The notes under the pieces were generated by a model. It was not told the origin of the DNA. It saw only the letters and a list, made by a program, of their open reading frames with translations, and ran no database searches. Positions 1 to 8,527 of a stretch of DNA of 64,000 nt are shown one piece after another. Position 1 is the stretch's first letter, and every line of letters starts with the position of its first letter. The position numbers and the translations under genes were made by a program. The stretch is from Hoeflea ulvae (GTDB lineage Bacteria; Pseudomonadota; Alphaproteobacteria; Rhizobiales; Rhizobiaceae): assembly GCF_026619435.1 (NCBI RefSeq), contig NZ_JAOVZQ010000001.1, positions 4,798,501 through 4,862,500 on the forward strand, in the 5' to 3' direction.

Positions 1-106
1 TGGATGCTTTTGTCATCGCTGTAACACCTGTCTGGATCCCGCCGTACCCGGGCTGGTAGACAACCGGGCAAGCGGCCGTCCCGATTGATCTGGAAACCTC
101 GACGTC

Positions 107-1036
107 CTACGTGGCAGCAGAGGGCTTCATGCCGATGGCTTCAGCCTGATCGATGACGCCTTGCACCAGGCGAACCGTCGCAACATCCACCATCTGGCCG
201 TCGACCTGGATCGCACCCAGGCCCTGCGCCTGTGCGTCCCGATAGGCGGAGACCGCCTGGTAGGCCTTGTCGACCTCGTCCTGGGTGGGGCTGAAGACCT
301 CCTGCGCAATGCTGACCTGGCTCGGGTGGATCGCCCATTTGCCGACTGCGCCGAGTTGCTTGGCGCGCCTGCATTCGGTCCGGAAATAGTCGCCGTCGCG
401 GAAATTGACGAACGGCCCGTCGACGGCGTCGATGCCGAAGCTGCGCGCGGCGACGATCACCTTGTAGCGGGCATAATGCCAGATGTCGCCGGGATAGCCC
501 GTGTCTCCGGACACCGCGCGCGGATCGATCCCCTGCGAGGCTGAATAGTCGCCCATGCCGAAGACCAGCGCCTCGAGCCGTTCGGACGCGCCGGCGATCT
601 CCTCGACCCGCATGATCGCCTCGGCTTCCTCGATCAGCACCTCGATGCCGATCTTGCGGGTCAGCCCGAGCTTGCCTTCGATCTGCGTCAGCAACCGCTC
701 GACGAAACGCACGTCACAGGCCGATTTCACCTTCGGAACCAGGATCGTGTCAAGATTGGCGCCTGCGCCTTCGACCACCTCGATGATGTCCTCATAGGCA
801 TAGTGGGTATCAAGATCATTGATGCGCACGCAGCGCACGCTTGCGCCCCAGTCCAGCGTGTTGAGCGCCTTGACGATCTGGGCCCGCGCGGGAACCTTGG
901 CAGCGGGTGCTACCGCGTCCTCGAGATCAAGAAAGATGTGATCCACATCCAGCGATGCAGCCTTGGTCATCATCTTGTCGCTGCTGCCGGGAACAGCCAG
1001 TTGGCAGCGTCTCAGTCTTTTCGGGTTCAGTGACAT
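107..1036 (-). CDS. HpcH/HpaI-family CoA-ester lyase (malyl-CoA / beta-methylmalyl-CoA lyase-like)
   Basis: A 309-residue TIM-barrel lyase of the CitE / malyl-CoA lyase family, which makes or splits a 3-hydroxyacyl-CoA diacid with release of glyoxylate (or pyruvate). Visible family marks are LDLEDAVAP near residues 36-44, the Mg-binding Glu in GIEVLIEE, the Asp in GMGDYSAS and the IHPSQV segment near the C-terminus. The start at 1036 is chosen over the longer frame because AGGAG lies 8 nt upstream. It is divergent from the enoyl-CoA hydratase at 1204, and a predicted TetR operator lies between them. The family assignment is firm. The exact substrate (malyl-, methylmalyl- or citramalyl-CoA) cannot be read from sequence. 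Confidence 0.85.
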   Translation of the reverse strand: MSLNPKRLRRCQLAVPGSSDKMMTKAASLDVDHIFLDLEDAVAPAAKVPARAQIVKALNTLDWGASVRCVRINDLDTHYAYEDIIEVVEGAGANLDTILVPKVKSACDVRFVERLLTQIEGKLGLTRKIGIEVLIEEAEAIMRVEEIAGASERLEALVFGMGDYSASQGIDPRAVSGDTGYPGDIWHYARYKVIVAARSFGIDAVDGPFVNFRDGDYFRTECRRAKQLGAVGKWAIHPSQVSIAQEVFSPTQDEVDKAYQAVSAYRDAQAQGLGAIQVDGQMVDVATVRLVQGVIDQAEAIGMKPSAAT

Positions 1037-1144
1037 CAAGCAAACTCCTGCAGCATGGGTGATCTGTCCGGCATACATGACCGGTCAAGCAAGGGCCACA
1101 CGATCGGCAATTGCCGTTTGACGTGGAGCGATCCCTCTATATAA

Positions 1145-1160
1145 TCTAACTATCGTTAGA
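1145..1160. promoter_or_regulatory. Predicted TetR operator, site 1
   Basis: TCTAACTATCGTTAGA is a perfect 6-bp inverted repeat with a 4-nt spacer. It lies between the divergent lyase (1036, minus) and enoyl-CoA hydratase (1204, plus). It is one of ten near-identical sites in the first 34 kb; assignment to the TetR protein at 11863 is inference. Confidence 0.75.
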
Positions 1161-1203
1161 ATTTAATTTCGTAAAGCCCTATTTGCCGGGCCCCGAGGAT
1201 CCG

Positions 1204-1974
1204 ATGAAACCTGTTATCGTGGAATACCCTGCCGAGCATGTGGCACTGCTCAGACTCAATCGGCCGGAAGCGCGCAATGCGCTGAGCACGGAACTGCGCG
1301 TCGAACTCCGCGATCAGTTCAATCGGCTCTCTGAAGATTCCTCCATCCGCGCAATAGTTATCACCGGTGACATGCGTGCCTTTGCCGCCGGCGCCGACAT
1401 CAAGGGCATGGTCGACATCGGCGCAGCCGAGATGATGGCGCGCAATGACGAGAAGAACTGGGCGGCCATCCGCAACTGCCCCAAGCCGGTGATTGCCGCC
1501 GTTGACGGCTATGCGCTGGGGGGCGGTTGCGAGCTCGCCATGCATGCCGACATCATCATTGCCGGCGAGGCGGCAATTTTTGGTCAGCCGGAAGTGCGCC
1601 TGGGCATCATGCCCGGTGCCGGCGGCACCCAGAGACTGGCGCGCGCGATCGGCAAATACAGGGCCATGCTGATGCTCCTGACCGCCGGCACGCTCACTGC
1701 GCAGGAGGCCTTTGCGGCCGGCCTTGTCAGCAAGGTCGTGGACGGCGACGGCGCCGTGGCCGAAGCGCTGTCGGTGGCCGGCACCATTGCCGCAATGCCT
1801 CCGCTCGCTGTGGCTGAAATCAAACAGGTGCTGCTCGCAGGGATGGAAACCAACCTAGAGACAGCGCTCATGCTGGAGCGCCGCGCGGCCTATCTGCTGT
1901 TCGAAACAGATGACAAACGCGCTGCCATGACCGCCTTCGTCAACAAGAATAAGCCAAGCTTTACAGGTAGTTGA
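1204..1974 (+). CDS. Enoyl-CoA hydratase (crotonase family)
   Basis: A 256-residue crotonase that hydrates trans-2-enoyl-CoA in the cytoplasm. Both catalytic glutamates of true hydratases are present: one in GGGCELAM (near residue 111) and one in GQPEVRLG (near 131), followed by the oxyanion-hole segment PGAGGTQRL. The ATG at 1204 is preferred to the upstream TTG at 1183 because GAGG stands 5 nt before it. Of the three crotonase-fold proteins in this cluster it is the only one with a complete hydratase active site, so it may be the general hydratase of the pathway. It is followed by the operator and liv-type transporter operon. Confidence 0.9.
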   Translation: MKPVIVEYPAEHVALLRLNRPEARNALSTELRVELRDQFNRLSEDSSIRAIVITGDMRAFAAGADIKGMVDIGAAEMMARNDEKNWAAIRNCPKPVIAAVDGYALGGGCELAMHADIIIAGEAAIFGQPEVRLGIMPGAGGTQRLARAIGKYRAMLMLLTAGTLTAQEAFAAGLVSKVVDGDGAVAEALSVAGTIAAMPPLAVAEIKQVLLAGMETNLETALMLERRAAYLLFETDDKRAAMTAFVNKNKPSFTGS

Positions 1975-2015
1975 ACAAAGTTAGAGCTATCGCGACAAAG
2001 GGTGATGACATTTTT

Positions 2016-2031
2016 TCGAACAACTGTTAGA
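2016..2031. promoter_or_regulatory. Predicted TetR operator, site 2
   Basis: TCGAACAACTGTTAGA matches the island-wide palindrome at 5 of 6 dyad pairs. It sits 62 bp upstream of the leader peptide and livG-type gene and probably controls the whole ABC-transporter operon. Confidence 0.7.
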
Positions 2032-2077
2032 GTTTTCAAATGCCCCGATCTGGGAGACGGGGATGCTGGAGGAACGA

Positions 2078-2137
2078 ATGAGATTATTTTCTGAACAGGA
2101 CCGGTCCGGATTCCGTCAAACAGCGGCGGGCGTCTGA
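2078..2137 (+). CDS. Putative 19-residue leader peptide upstream of the ABC transporter operon
   Basis: The reading frame MRLFSEQDRSGFRQTAAGV begins 5 nt after a consensus GGAGG and stops 2 nt before the ATG of the ATP-binding subunit at 2140, which has only a weak GGCGGG of its own. This layout suggests translational coupling: ribosomes load at the leader and re-initiate on the transporter gene. It could also be the remnant of a longer upstream gene lost by deletion. No family is recognised. The evidence is the ribosome-binding site and spacing only. Confidence 0.45.
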   Translation: MRLFSEQDRSGFRQTAAGV

Positions 2138-2139
2138 CC

Positions 2140-2931
2140 ATGTTGCATGTTGACGACATCCAGCTTTCCTTCGGCGGCGTGAATGCGCTTAGTGGTGTGA
2201 GTGTCCACGCCGAGGCCCAGGAAATCACCGCGGTCATCGGCCCCAATGGCGCCGGCAAGACCAGCCTCTTCAATGTCATTTCCGGTTTCTACAAGCCGCA
2301 GAAGGGCAAGGTGGTGCTTGACGGCCAGGACATCTCCGGCCTCAAGCCGGCGGCCCGCGCCTATTGCGGCATGTCCAGGACCTTCCAGAACATTGCCCTT
2401 TTCCACGGCATGAACGTGCTCGACAACGTCAAGCTTGGCGCCCACACCAAGCTCAAGAGCGGCGTCCTGTCGGCCGGGTTCCGGTTACCGATGACCCGGC
2501 GCGAGGAACGCGATCTCGGCCACGAGATCGAAAAGGACATCATCGGCCTGCTCGAGCTCGACCATGTCGCCCACACGCCGGTGGAAGACCTTTCCTACGG
2601 CCTGCAGAAACGGGTCGAGCTGGCCCGTGCGCTGGTGATGAAGCCCAAGATCCTGCTTCTCGACGAACCCGTGGCCGGCATGAACCGGGAAGAGAAGCGC
2701 GAAATGAGCCGCTTCGTTCTCGATGTCCGCCGCAACTGGCAGACCACGGTGCTGCTGATCGAGCATGACATGAGCATGGTCATGGAGATTTCCGACAAGG
2801 TGGTCGTGCTCTCCTTCGGCAAGCCGATCGCATCGGGCACGCCCGAGGAAATCAGAACCAATCCGGAAGTCATCAACGCCTATCTCGGCGTCGGGGATGA
2901 GGACACAGCCTCATCGGAAGCGGCGGAATAG
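2140..2931 (+). CDS. Branched-chain-amino-acid-type (HAAT) ABC transporter, ATP-binding protein (LivG type)
   Basis: A 263-residue ATPase of the Liv/HAAT importer family. It shows the Walker A GPNGAGKTS at residues 34-42, a signature loop LSYGLQKRVELARAL of the LivG kind, Walker B ILLLDEPVAGMN and the switch histidine in LLIEHDM. It is the first structural gene of a five-gene transporter operon (ATPase, two permeases, binding protein, second ATPase). Because the operon is embedded in a CoA-ester catabolic regulon and shares its operator, it more likely imports a carboxylic acid for that pathway than leucine. That substrate is inferred from context only. Confidence 0.92.
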   Translation: MLHVDDIQLSFGGVNALSGVSVHAEAQEITAVIGPNGAGKTSLFNVISGFYKPQKGKVVLDGQDISGLKPAARAYCGMSRTFQNIALFHGMNVLDNVKLGAHTKLKSGVLSAGFRLPMTRREERDLGHEIEKDIIGLLELDHVAHTPVEDLSYGLQKRVELARALVMKPKILLLDEPVAGMNREEKREMSRFVLDVRRNWQTTVLLIEHDMSMVMEISDKVVVLSFGKPIASGTPEEIRTNPEVINAYLGVGDEDTASSEAAE

Positions 2932-2941
2932 GGACGCGAAC

Positions 2942-3814
2942 ATGGCATATTTTCTCGAATACTCAGCAGTCGGAATAGCAGCAGGCGGCGTCTACGCGCT
3001 CATTGCGCTCGGCATCGTGGTGATCTTCAAATCGTCACAGACCTTCAATTTCGCCGCCGGTGAAATGATGACGATGTCGGCCTACATGTTCTATACGGCC
3101 GCCGTCACCTTCTCCTTCGGCATCTATCTGGGCCTGATCGCGGCGCTGGTCGGCTCCGTGCTGGTGGCACTGGTCATCGAGCGCTTTGCGCTGCGTCCAA
3201 TGGCCGGACGTCCCTACATCGCCATCGTCATGGTTACCTTCGGCATCGGCTCGATCATGCGCGGCATCATGGCCATGATCTGGGGCGCCAACGAATTGCA
3301 GATCCCGGCAATCCTGGCCCGTGATCCGGTGTGGATCGGCGAGCTGTTCATCCCGGGCAAGACCGCGCGGGCCTTCGCCATCGCCGTCATCATCGTTCTC
3401 AGCCTGATCACCTTCCTGCGCTATTCCCGCGCCGGCGTGGCATTGCGGGCTGCTGCCGCTGACCAGATCACGGCCTATTCCATGGGCATCGACGTGCGCA
3501 AGATCGTGGCCTTTGCCTGGGGCATCGCCGCCATCACCGGCGGCATCAGCGGCATCCTGATGGCCAATGTGAATTCGCTGACCCCGCATCTGGGCGTTGT
3601 CGCGCTCAATGTCTTGTCGGTGGTCATTCTGGGCGGCATGAACTCGATCGGCGGCGTTCTGGTCGCAGGCCTGATCATCGGCTGGCTCGAGGCGGTCACA
3701 GGCCTGTTCCTGGGCACCGAATTCCGCGAAATCACCCCTTACATTCTCGTCCTGCTGGTGTTGCTGTTCCGTCCCACCGGTCTGTTTGGCGGCAAAGAAG
3801 TCGAGCGCATCTGA
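2942..3814 (+). CDS. HAAT-family ABC transporter permease (LivH type)
   Basis: A 290-residue hydrophobic protein with about eight membrane segments, beginning YFLEYSAVGIAAGGVYALIALG, typical of LivH. The conserved GLNGG-like region of the family appears as LRAAAADQITAYSMGID followed by the GGISGIL helix. The ATG at 2942 is chosen over a start at 2897 that would overlap livG, because AGGGACG precedes it. Its stop overlaps the next permease start (TGATG), indicating coupled translation of the two permease halves. Confidence 0.92.
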   Translation: MAYFLEYSAVGIAAGGVYALIALGIVVIFKSSQTFNFAAGEMMTMSAYMFYTAAVTFSFGIYLGLIAALVGSVLVALVIERFALRPMAGRPYIAIVMVTFGIGSIMRGIMAMIWGANELQIPAILARDPVWIGELFIPGKTARAFAIAVIIVLSLITFLRYSRAGVALRAAAADQITAYSMGIDVRKIVAFAWGIAAITGGISGILMANVNSLTPHLGVVALNVLSVVILGGMNSIGGVLVAGLIIGWLEAVTGLFLGTEFREITPYILVLLVLLFRPTGLFGGKEVERI

Positions 3815-4851
3815 TGGCACATTCAACCGCAACCACCGCACCCGCGTCCCGCCCGTCCGCCAGCCGCGGCCTGTACTGGAACGCGACGTTCTTGGCACTG
3901 CTTCTGGTGCTGCCATTCATCGCGCCGCGCTACTGGATCTATTTCGCCTGCATCTTCGGCATCAATGTGATTGCCACCCATGGCCTCAACATCATGATGG
4001 GCTATACCGGCCTTCTGTCGCTCGGCCATGCGGCGTTTCTCGGTGTCGGCGCCTATACGACCGCGCTGTTGCAGATCCATCTCGGACTGCCGGTCTATAT
4101 AACCCTGCCGCTGGCCGGCCTTGCGGCGGCCGTCATCGGCATCGGCTTCGGCCTGCCCTCCCTGCGTATCCGCGGCCTCTATCTGGTCATCGCCACCCTT
4201 GCCGCGCAGTTCATATTGCAATTCGTGTTCATCCACTGGGAAAGCGTCACCAATGGGGATGTCGGCCTTACCGTGACGCCGCCCGAAGTCTTCGGCATTG
4301 CGCTCAACACCGAAGAGCGGATGTTTTACCTGATCCTGTTCGTGGCGGTGCTGTCGACCCTGTTTGCGGTCAATGTCATCAAGTCGCGCGTCGGCCGCGC
4401 CTTCATCGCCATCCGCGAGCGCGACCTCACCGCCGAAGTGCTCGGTGTCGAGATCGTCTGGTACAAGCTGGTTTCCTTTGCGCTCGGCTCCTTCTATGCC
4501 GGCGTCGCGGGCGGCCTGCTGGTCTATTTCAACCACACCGTCAATCCCGAGCAGTTCGGCCTGATGCAATCGGTCTTCTTCCTGTCGGCGGTGATCATCG
4601 GTGGCATGGGATCGACGCTGGGCGCCATTCTCGGGGCCCTGTTCATGACCCTGATGCCCGAAGCGCTCAGCCAGAGCGTCCTCGGCGTCGGCGATCTGCT
4701 TGCCATCGACACCGCCAGCTTCCTCGTGCCGCTGCGCGAGACGATCTTCGGCTTCCTGATGGTTGCCTTTCTTATTTTCGAACCACGCGGCATCGCCCAC
4801 ATCTGGGCACGGATCCGCCAGAAATACCTGCAACGCAACGCGGCGCAGTAA
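3814..4851 (+). CDS. HAAT-family ABC transporter permease (LivM type)
   Basis: A 345-residue inner-membrane permease of the LivM family. It has the characteristic stretch HGLNIMMGYTGLLSLGHAAF at roughly residues 64-83 and the cytoplasmic EAA-like loop AIRERDLTAEVLGVE. The N-terminus carries a low-complexity Thr/Ala/Pro/Ser tail before the first helix. It overlaps the LivH-type gene by one base and pairs with it to form the channel. A stem-loop lies just after its stop, before the binding-protein gene. Confidence 0.92.
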   Translation: MAHSTATTAPASRPSASRGLYWNATFLALLLVLPFIAPRYWIYFACIFGINVIATHGLNIMMGYTGLLSLGHAAFLGVGAYTTALLQIHLGLPVYITLPLAGLAAAVIGIGFGLPSLRIRGLYLVIATLAAQFILQFVFIHWESVTNGDVGLTVTPPEVFGIALNTEERMFYLILFVAVLSTLFAVNVIKSRVGRAFIAIRERDLTAEVLGVEIVWYKLVSFALGSFYAGVAGGLLVYFNHTVNPEQFGLMQSVFFLSAVIIGGMGSTLGAILGALFMTLMPEALSQSVLGVGDLLAIDTASFLVPLRETIFGFLMVAFLIFEPRGIAHIWARIRQKYLQRNAAQ

Positions 4852-4856
4852 CGGCC

Positions 4857-4880
4857 TTCGGCTGTCAGAAAACAGCCGGA
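4857..4880 (+). promoter_or_regulatory. Intercistronic stem-loop between permease and binding-protein genes
   Basis: CGGCTGT (4859-4865) pairs with ACAGCCG (4872-4878) around a six-base loop, extendable by one or two pairs. There is no T-tract, so it is more likely an mRNA-processing or stabilising hairpin that sets the higher level of the downstream binding protein than a terminator. Confidence 0.5.
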
Positions 4881-4926
4881 ACGGGAGTGAAACAGCGATC
4901 ATCAGGTCGCGAAAGTGGAGGAAACC

Positions 4927-6135
4927 ATGCAGAAAAGACGCAATTTTCTAGTCGCCGCGGCTGCCGCCGTGATGATGACAGGTGCAGCGGGCGGCATCGG
5001 CCAAGCAGCTGCTGCTGAAGACACGATCAACTGGAGCGTTCATGTCGACCTGACCGGACCGGCCTCCTATGGCGGCATCCCGCAGGGCGACGGCTTCAAG
5101 TCCTATGTCGAATGGAAGAACAGCAATGGCGGCATCCGCGGCCGTCAGATCGATCTGCAGATCCACGACACCACCTTCAAGCCGGATGTGGCCGTTGCGA
5201 CCTACAAGAAGGCACTGGCCGGTGGACGGGTCGATTATGTCTTCGGCGATTCCACCACGATGATCCAGGCGATTTCGCCCGAGAACAACGCCACGCAGAA
5301 GATCCTCACCGGCGGCGGTTCATTCGCCTCCGAACTGGCTGACAAGGAAAACTATCCGTTCTACTTCGTCGCCGGCGCCACCTATGGCAACCAGCTCGAA
5401 CTGCTGGTCGACTATGTTGCCCAATCAGCCGGCAAGGACGCCAAGCTGGCGATCATGCATTCGAGCATCTCGCTTGGCCGCGACGGCATCGAGCAGGCCA
5501 AGGCGCGCGCTGAAAAGCACGGCATTGAAGTGGTCCTGGTTCAGCAGACCAAGTTTGTTGAAACCGATGTCAGCGCCTTCGCGCTTGCCATCCGCCAGGC
5601 ACAACCCACCCACGTTCTTGTCCATGGCTATTCCTTCGCGGTCTGGCCGGAAGTCATTCGCCTGGTTCGCGATTACGGCATGGACGACACCGAGTTCATG
5701 GGATCGATGTGGCAGAACGAATACGAGAAGGTGCTCGAGCTGACTGACATCGCCGAAGGACTTGTCGGCATCAACGTGTTCAACGTGAACTCGAAGACCA
5801 GCGATGGCGAGATGATGAAGGTCATCACCGACATCCATGAGGCACGTGACCCCAACTTCAGCGGCTTCGTCCGCCTGGGCTTCCTCGATGCATGGATGAA
5901 CGCCATGATGGCCACCAAGGCCTTTGAAATGGTCATTGACGAGGGCAAGGAAACCACCGGCGTGAACCTTGCCGCGGCCATGGCCAGCATCAAGGACTGG
6001 GACACCGGCGGAATGGTCGGCGCACCGGTGACCATGACCGGTCAGCAGGTTGGCCTGGGCCAGGTCATTCGCTGGGGTAAGGTCGACGGAAACTGGGCTC
6101 CTGTTCCGGTCACCGACTGGATGAAGGTCAACTGA
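4927..6135 (+). CDS. HAAT-family ABC transporter periplasmic substrate-binding protein
   Basis: A 402-residue Leu/Ile/Val-type binding protein (Peripla_BP_6). The first about 34 residues form an export signal with a Tat-like KRRNFLV, an alanine-rich core and cleavage near QAAAAED. The mature part begins INWSVHVDLTGPASYGG, as expected for this family, and includes YPFYFVAGATYGNQ. The ATG at 4927 follows GGAGG by 5 nt. It is the specificity component of the importer. The ligand is unknown, and the neighbouring CoA-ester enzymes suggest an organic acid rather than an amino acid. Confidence 0.9.
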   Translation: MQKRRNFLVAAAAAVMMTGAAGGIGQAAAAEDTINWSVHVDLTGPASYGGIPQGDGFKSYVEWKNSNGGIRGRQIDLQIHDTTFKPDVAVATYKKALAGGRVDYVFGDSTTMIQAISPENNATQKILTGGGSFASELADKENYPFYFVAGATYGNQLELLVDYVAQSAGKDAKLAIMHSSISLGRDGIEQAKARAEKHGIEVVLVQQTKFVETDVSAFALAIRQAQPTHVLVHGYSFAVWPEVIRLVRDYGMDDTEFMGSMWQNEYEKVLELTDIAEGLVGINVFNVNSKTSDGEMMKVITDIHEARDPNFSGFVRLGFLDAWMNAMMATKAFEMVIDEGKETTGVNLAAAMASIKDWDTGGMVGAPVTMTGQQVGLGQVIRWGKVDGNWAPVPVTDWMKVN

Positions 6136-6138
6136 ACC

Positions 6139-6891
6139 ATGGCGGCTGCTCTCGAAATCCAGAATCTTGAAGTTGTCTATCAGGGCGTCATCCAGGCGCT
6201 TGCGGGCATCAGCCTGCAGGTGCCGGAAGGCAGCATCGTCGCATTGCTTGGTGCCAATGGCGCCGGCAAGACGACCACTCTCAAGGCAATCTCCGGATTC
6301 CTTCCGCTTGAGAACGGCCGCGTCACCAGCGGCTCCATCCGCATCGGAGGCGACAACATCGCCAAGCTCGCGCCGCACACCATCGTGCGGCGCGGCACCT
6401 TCCATGTCCGCGAGGGCCGCCATGTCTTCACCGACATGACGGTGGAGGAAAACCTCGTCGCATCCACCTTCGCGCAGCGCAGCCCGCGATCGCGGAAGGA
6501 GGCCTTTGACGAGGTTTATACCTTCTTCCCGATCCTGTCGCAGCGGCGACATCAGCCGGCAGGCTTCCTGTCCGGCGGCGAACAGCAGATGCTCGCCATC
6601 GGCAGGGCGCTGGTCGCCGATCCGAAGATCATTCTGCTCGATGAGCCTTCGCTCGGTCTCGCGCCGCTGATCGTTAAGGACATTTTCGAGATCATTGCCC
6701 GCATCAACCGGGAAAAGAAGGTGTCCATGCTGCTGGTCGAGCAGAATGCGAGCATTGCGCTCAAATATGCAAGCTACGGCTATGTACTCGAAACCGGCCG
6801 TGTGGCGCTCGAGGGCACCACCAGCGACCTCGGCAAGAATGACGATATCCAGAAACTCTATCTCGGTGTCGATACCGACGAAATCGCCTGA
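6139..6891 (+). CDS. HAAT-family ABC transporter, second ATP-binding protein (LivF type)
   Basis: A 250-residue ATPase with Walker A GANGAGKTT (residues 38-46), signature LSGGEQQMLAIGRAL, Walker B IILLDEPSLGLAP and the LLVEQNA switch region, all typical of LivF. It starts 3 nt after the binding-protein stop. The Walker A is followed by a FHVREGRHVF segment where most LivF proteins have VPEGRHVF, a small family variation. It is the last gene of the transporter operon, and a strong intrinsic terminator follows. Confidence 0.92.
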   Translation: MAAALEIQNLEVVYQGVIQALAGISLQVPEGSIVALLGANGAGKTTTLKAISGFLPLENGRVTSGSIRIGGDNIAKLAPHTIVRRGTFHVREGRHVFTDMTVEENLVASTFAQRSPRSRKEAFDEVYTFFPILSQRRHQPAGFLSGGEQQMLAIGRALVADPKIILLDEPSLGLAPLIVKDIFEIIARINREKKVSMLLVEQNASIALKYASYGYVLETGRVALEGTTSDLGKNDDIQKLYLGVDTDEIA

Positions 6892-6931
6892 ACCGCTCAC
6901 GCAGCCATCAGGACGCGCCTCCCAAGCGCAA

Positions 6932-6966
6932 CAAAGGCGACGCTGTCAAAGCGACGCCTTTGTTTT
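6932..6966 (+). terminator. Rho-independent terminator of the ABC transporter operon
   Basis: CAAAGGCG pairs with CGCCTTTG, and inside that CGCT pairs with AGCG around GTCAA, with one A-A mismatch. The stem is followed directly by TTTT. It separates the rightward transporter operon from the leftward dehydrogenase operon that converges on it. Confidence 0.85.
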
Positions 6967-6989
6967 GTCTGCGTCTCAAGGGATGCTGG

Positions 6990-7724
6990 TCAGTAGAGCG
7001 AGATGCCCATCGAGCGTCCGCCATCCAGCGTCATGATCTGGCCGGTGACGTTCTGCGTGCGGGGATTGGCGAAGAAGGCGATGCCATTGGCAATGTCCTC
7101 GGGCTGGCCGAGCGCCTTGGTCGGCTGCTTGGCGATGAGCTCCTGCTGGCGCTCGGGCGTCAATGAGCGGAACATCTCGGTCTCGATGAGACCCGGCGCA
7201 ACCGCATTGACCAGAATGCCGCGCTCGGCCAGGTCAATCGCCGAACTCCGCGTCAGGCCGATAACACCGGCCTTCGATGTTCCGTAGGCGGCATGCGCAT
7301 ATCCGGCCAGATAGGCCCGTGACGCCACATTGATGATCCGTCCGCCACGGCTCATCCGCTTGATTGCCTCCTGCATGACAATGAAGGTGCCGATGACATT
7401 GACGTCGTACATCTTGCGGAAGTCGTCTTCACTGGTCGTGTCGAATTTGCCGTCCCAGAACACCGCAGCATTGTTGACCACAACGTCGAGACGGGGCAAT
7501 CCGGCCACCAGGGCGGCCACTGCGGCGCGATCCGTGATCGACAGGGCATGATGCTCGACCGAGCCCCCTGCCGCCTTCAGGCCGGCGGCCGCGGTCGCAA
7601 GCGGCTCCGCCTGGCGATCGACCATGACCACATGAAACCCGTCTTCGAGCAGGCGGTTGACGGTTGCCAGGCCGATGCCCTGACCGGCGCCGGTGACGAT
7701 TGCGACTTCGATCTTGGAATTCAT
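6990..7724 (-). CDS. Short-chain dehydrogenase/reductase (SDR 1)
   Basis: A 244-residue classical SDR with the NAD(P) motif TGAGQGIG near residue 11, VNNAA near 88, the catalytic Ser in INVASRAYL and the Tyr/Lys pair in YGTSKAG, ending MTLDGGRSMG. It presumably oxidises a secondary alcohol of a CoA-bound intermediate, or the ring of the substrate. It is the last gene of a leftward operon (11699 to 6990) and stands 9 nt after SDR 2. Its substrate cannot be read from sequence. Confidence 0.88.
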   Translation of the reverse strand: MNSKIEVAIVTGAGQGIGLATVNRLLEDGFHVVMVDRQAEPLATAAAGLKAAGGSVEHHALSITDRAAVAALVAGLPRLDVVVNNAAVFWDGKFDTTSEDDFRKMYDVNVIGTFIVMQEAIKRMSRGGRIINVASRAYLAGYAHAAYGTSKAGVIGLTRSSAIDLAERGILVNAVAPGLIETEMFRSLTPERQQELIAKQPTKALGQPEDIANGIAFFANPRTQNVTGQIMTLDGGRSMGISLY

Positions 7725-7733
7725 GTTTGTTCC

Positions 7734-8516
7734 TTACGCGTCAACTGGCATGACAAAGGTTTCGGTCAGGCCGCCATCGACCATGAGCACGTGACCGTTC
7801 ATGTAGCTTGAAGCCTTCGACACCATGAAGGCGACCACGCCACCCGCTTCTTCCGGGTCACCCCAGCGGCCCAGCGGAATCCGGCTGGAGACGCCCTTCT
7901 CATAGCCCGGACGGGCGAGAATGGTGTCGTTGATCTCGGTCAGGAAATAGCCCGGCGCCATCATGTTGCAAGTCACACCCTTGCCGCCCAGCTCAGCCGC
8001 CAGCGCGCGGGTCAGGCCCGCAACGCCATGCTTGCTGGCCACATAAGAGGTCACATTTTCCCGTCCGACCACGGCGAGCGCCGAGCCGACATTGACGATG
8101 CGTCCGTAGCCGCGGTCAGCCATCAGGCGGGCCGCCTCCCGGCACAGCACATAGGTTGCCCGCACATTGGTGCCCATCACCCGGTCCCAGGTGGCCGTGG
8201 TCGCCTCGGCCAGGGGTTCCCAGGCATTGATGCCGGCATTGTTGACGAGAATATCAAGCCGTCCCTCGGCCTTGCCGATGTCGCGAACGGCCGCAACGCA
8301 GGCATCGGTATCGGCGAGATCGAATGCACGGGTTTCGACATCATGCCCTTCCGAGCGCAGGATCGCCGCCGACCTTTCAAGCTGCTCGACGCCACGCGCG
8401 GTCATGTAGACCTTCGCGCCCGATTCGGCGATGGCCCGGGCCATTTCGAAGCCGAGGCCGCGGGATGAACCAGTCACCACCGCGACCTGGCCTTCAAGAG
8501 AAAATCTGTTGCTCAT
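7734..8516 (-). CDS. Short-chain dehydrogenase/reductase (SDR 2)
   Basis: A 260-residue classical SDR: TGSSRGLG coenzyme motif, VNNAGIN, catalytic Ser in VNVGSALAVV, YVASKHG as Tyr/Lys motif, and an APGYFLTEIN segment shared with SDR 3. SDR 2 and SDR 3 are adjacent, similar throughout and spaced by 11 nt, so they are probably tandem duplicates that have diverged to different alcohol substrates or stereochemistry. It lies mid-operon between SDR 1 and SDR 3. Confidence 0.88.
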   Translation of the reverse strand: MSNRFSLEGQVAVVTGSSRGLGFEMARAIAESGAKVYMTARGVEQLERSAAILRSEGHDVETRAFDLADTDACVAAVRDIGKAEGRLDILVNNAGINAWEPLAEATTATWDRVMGTNVRATYVLCREAARLMADRGYGRIVNVGSALAVVGRENVTSYVASKHGVAGLTRALAAELGGKGVTCNMMAPGYFLTEINDTILARPGYEKGVSSRIPLGRWGDPEEAGGVVAFMVSKASSYMNGHVLMVDGGLTETFVMPVDA

Positions 8517-8527
8517 GATCGGGCTCC

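Noticed and set aside
1971..1985. Additional operator-like TTGAAC-AAA-GTTAGA near the stop of the enoyl-CoA hydratase gene
   Set aside because: The spacer is 3 nt rather than 4 and it overlaps the end of a coding region. A full-quality site lies 31 bp further on.
3786..5018. Long plus-strand frame of 410 codons overlapping the LivM-type permease
   Set aside because: It is Arg/Pro/His-rich out-of-frame translation of livM and has no domain. The permease frame is far more convincing.
5425..6900. 491-codon minus-strand frame opposite the binding protein and LivF-type ATPase
   Set aside because: A GC-driven antisense frame with no recognisable family. Both real genes on the plus strand have strong motifs.
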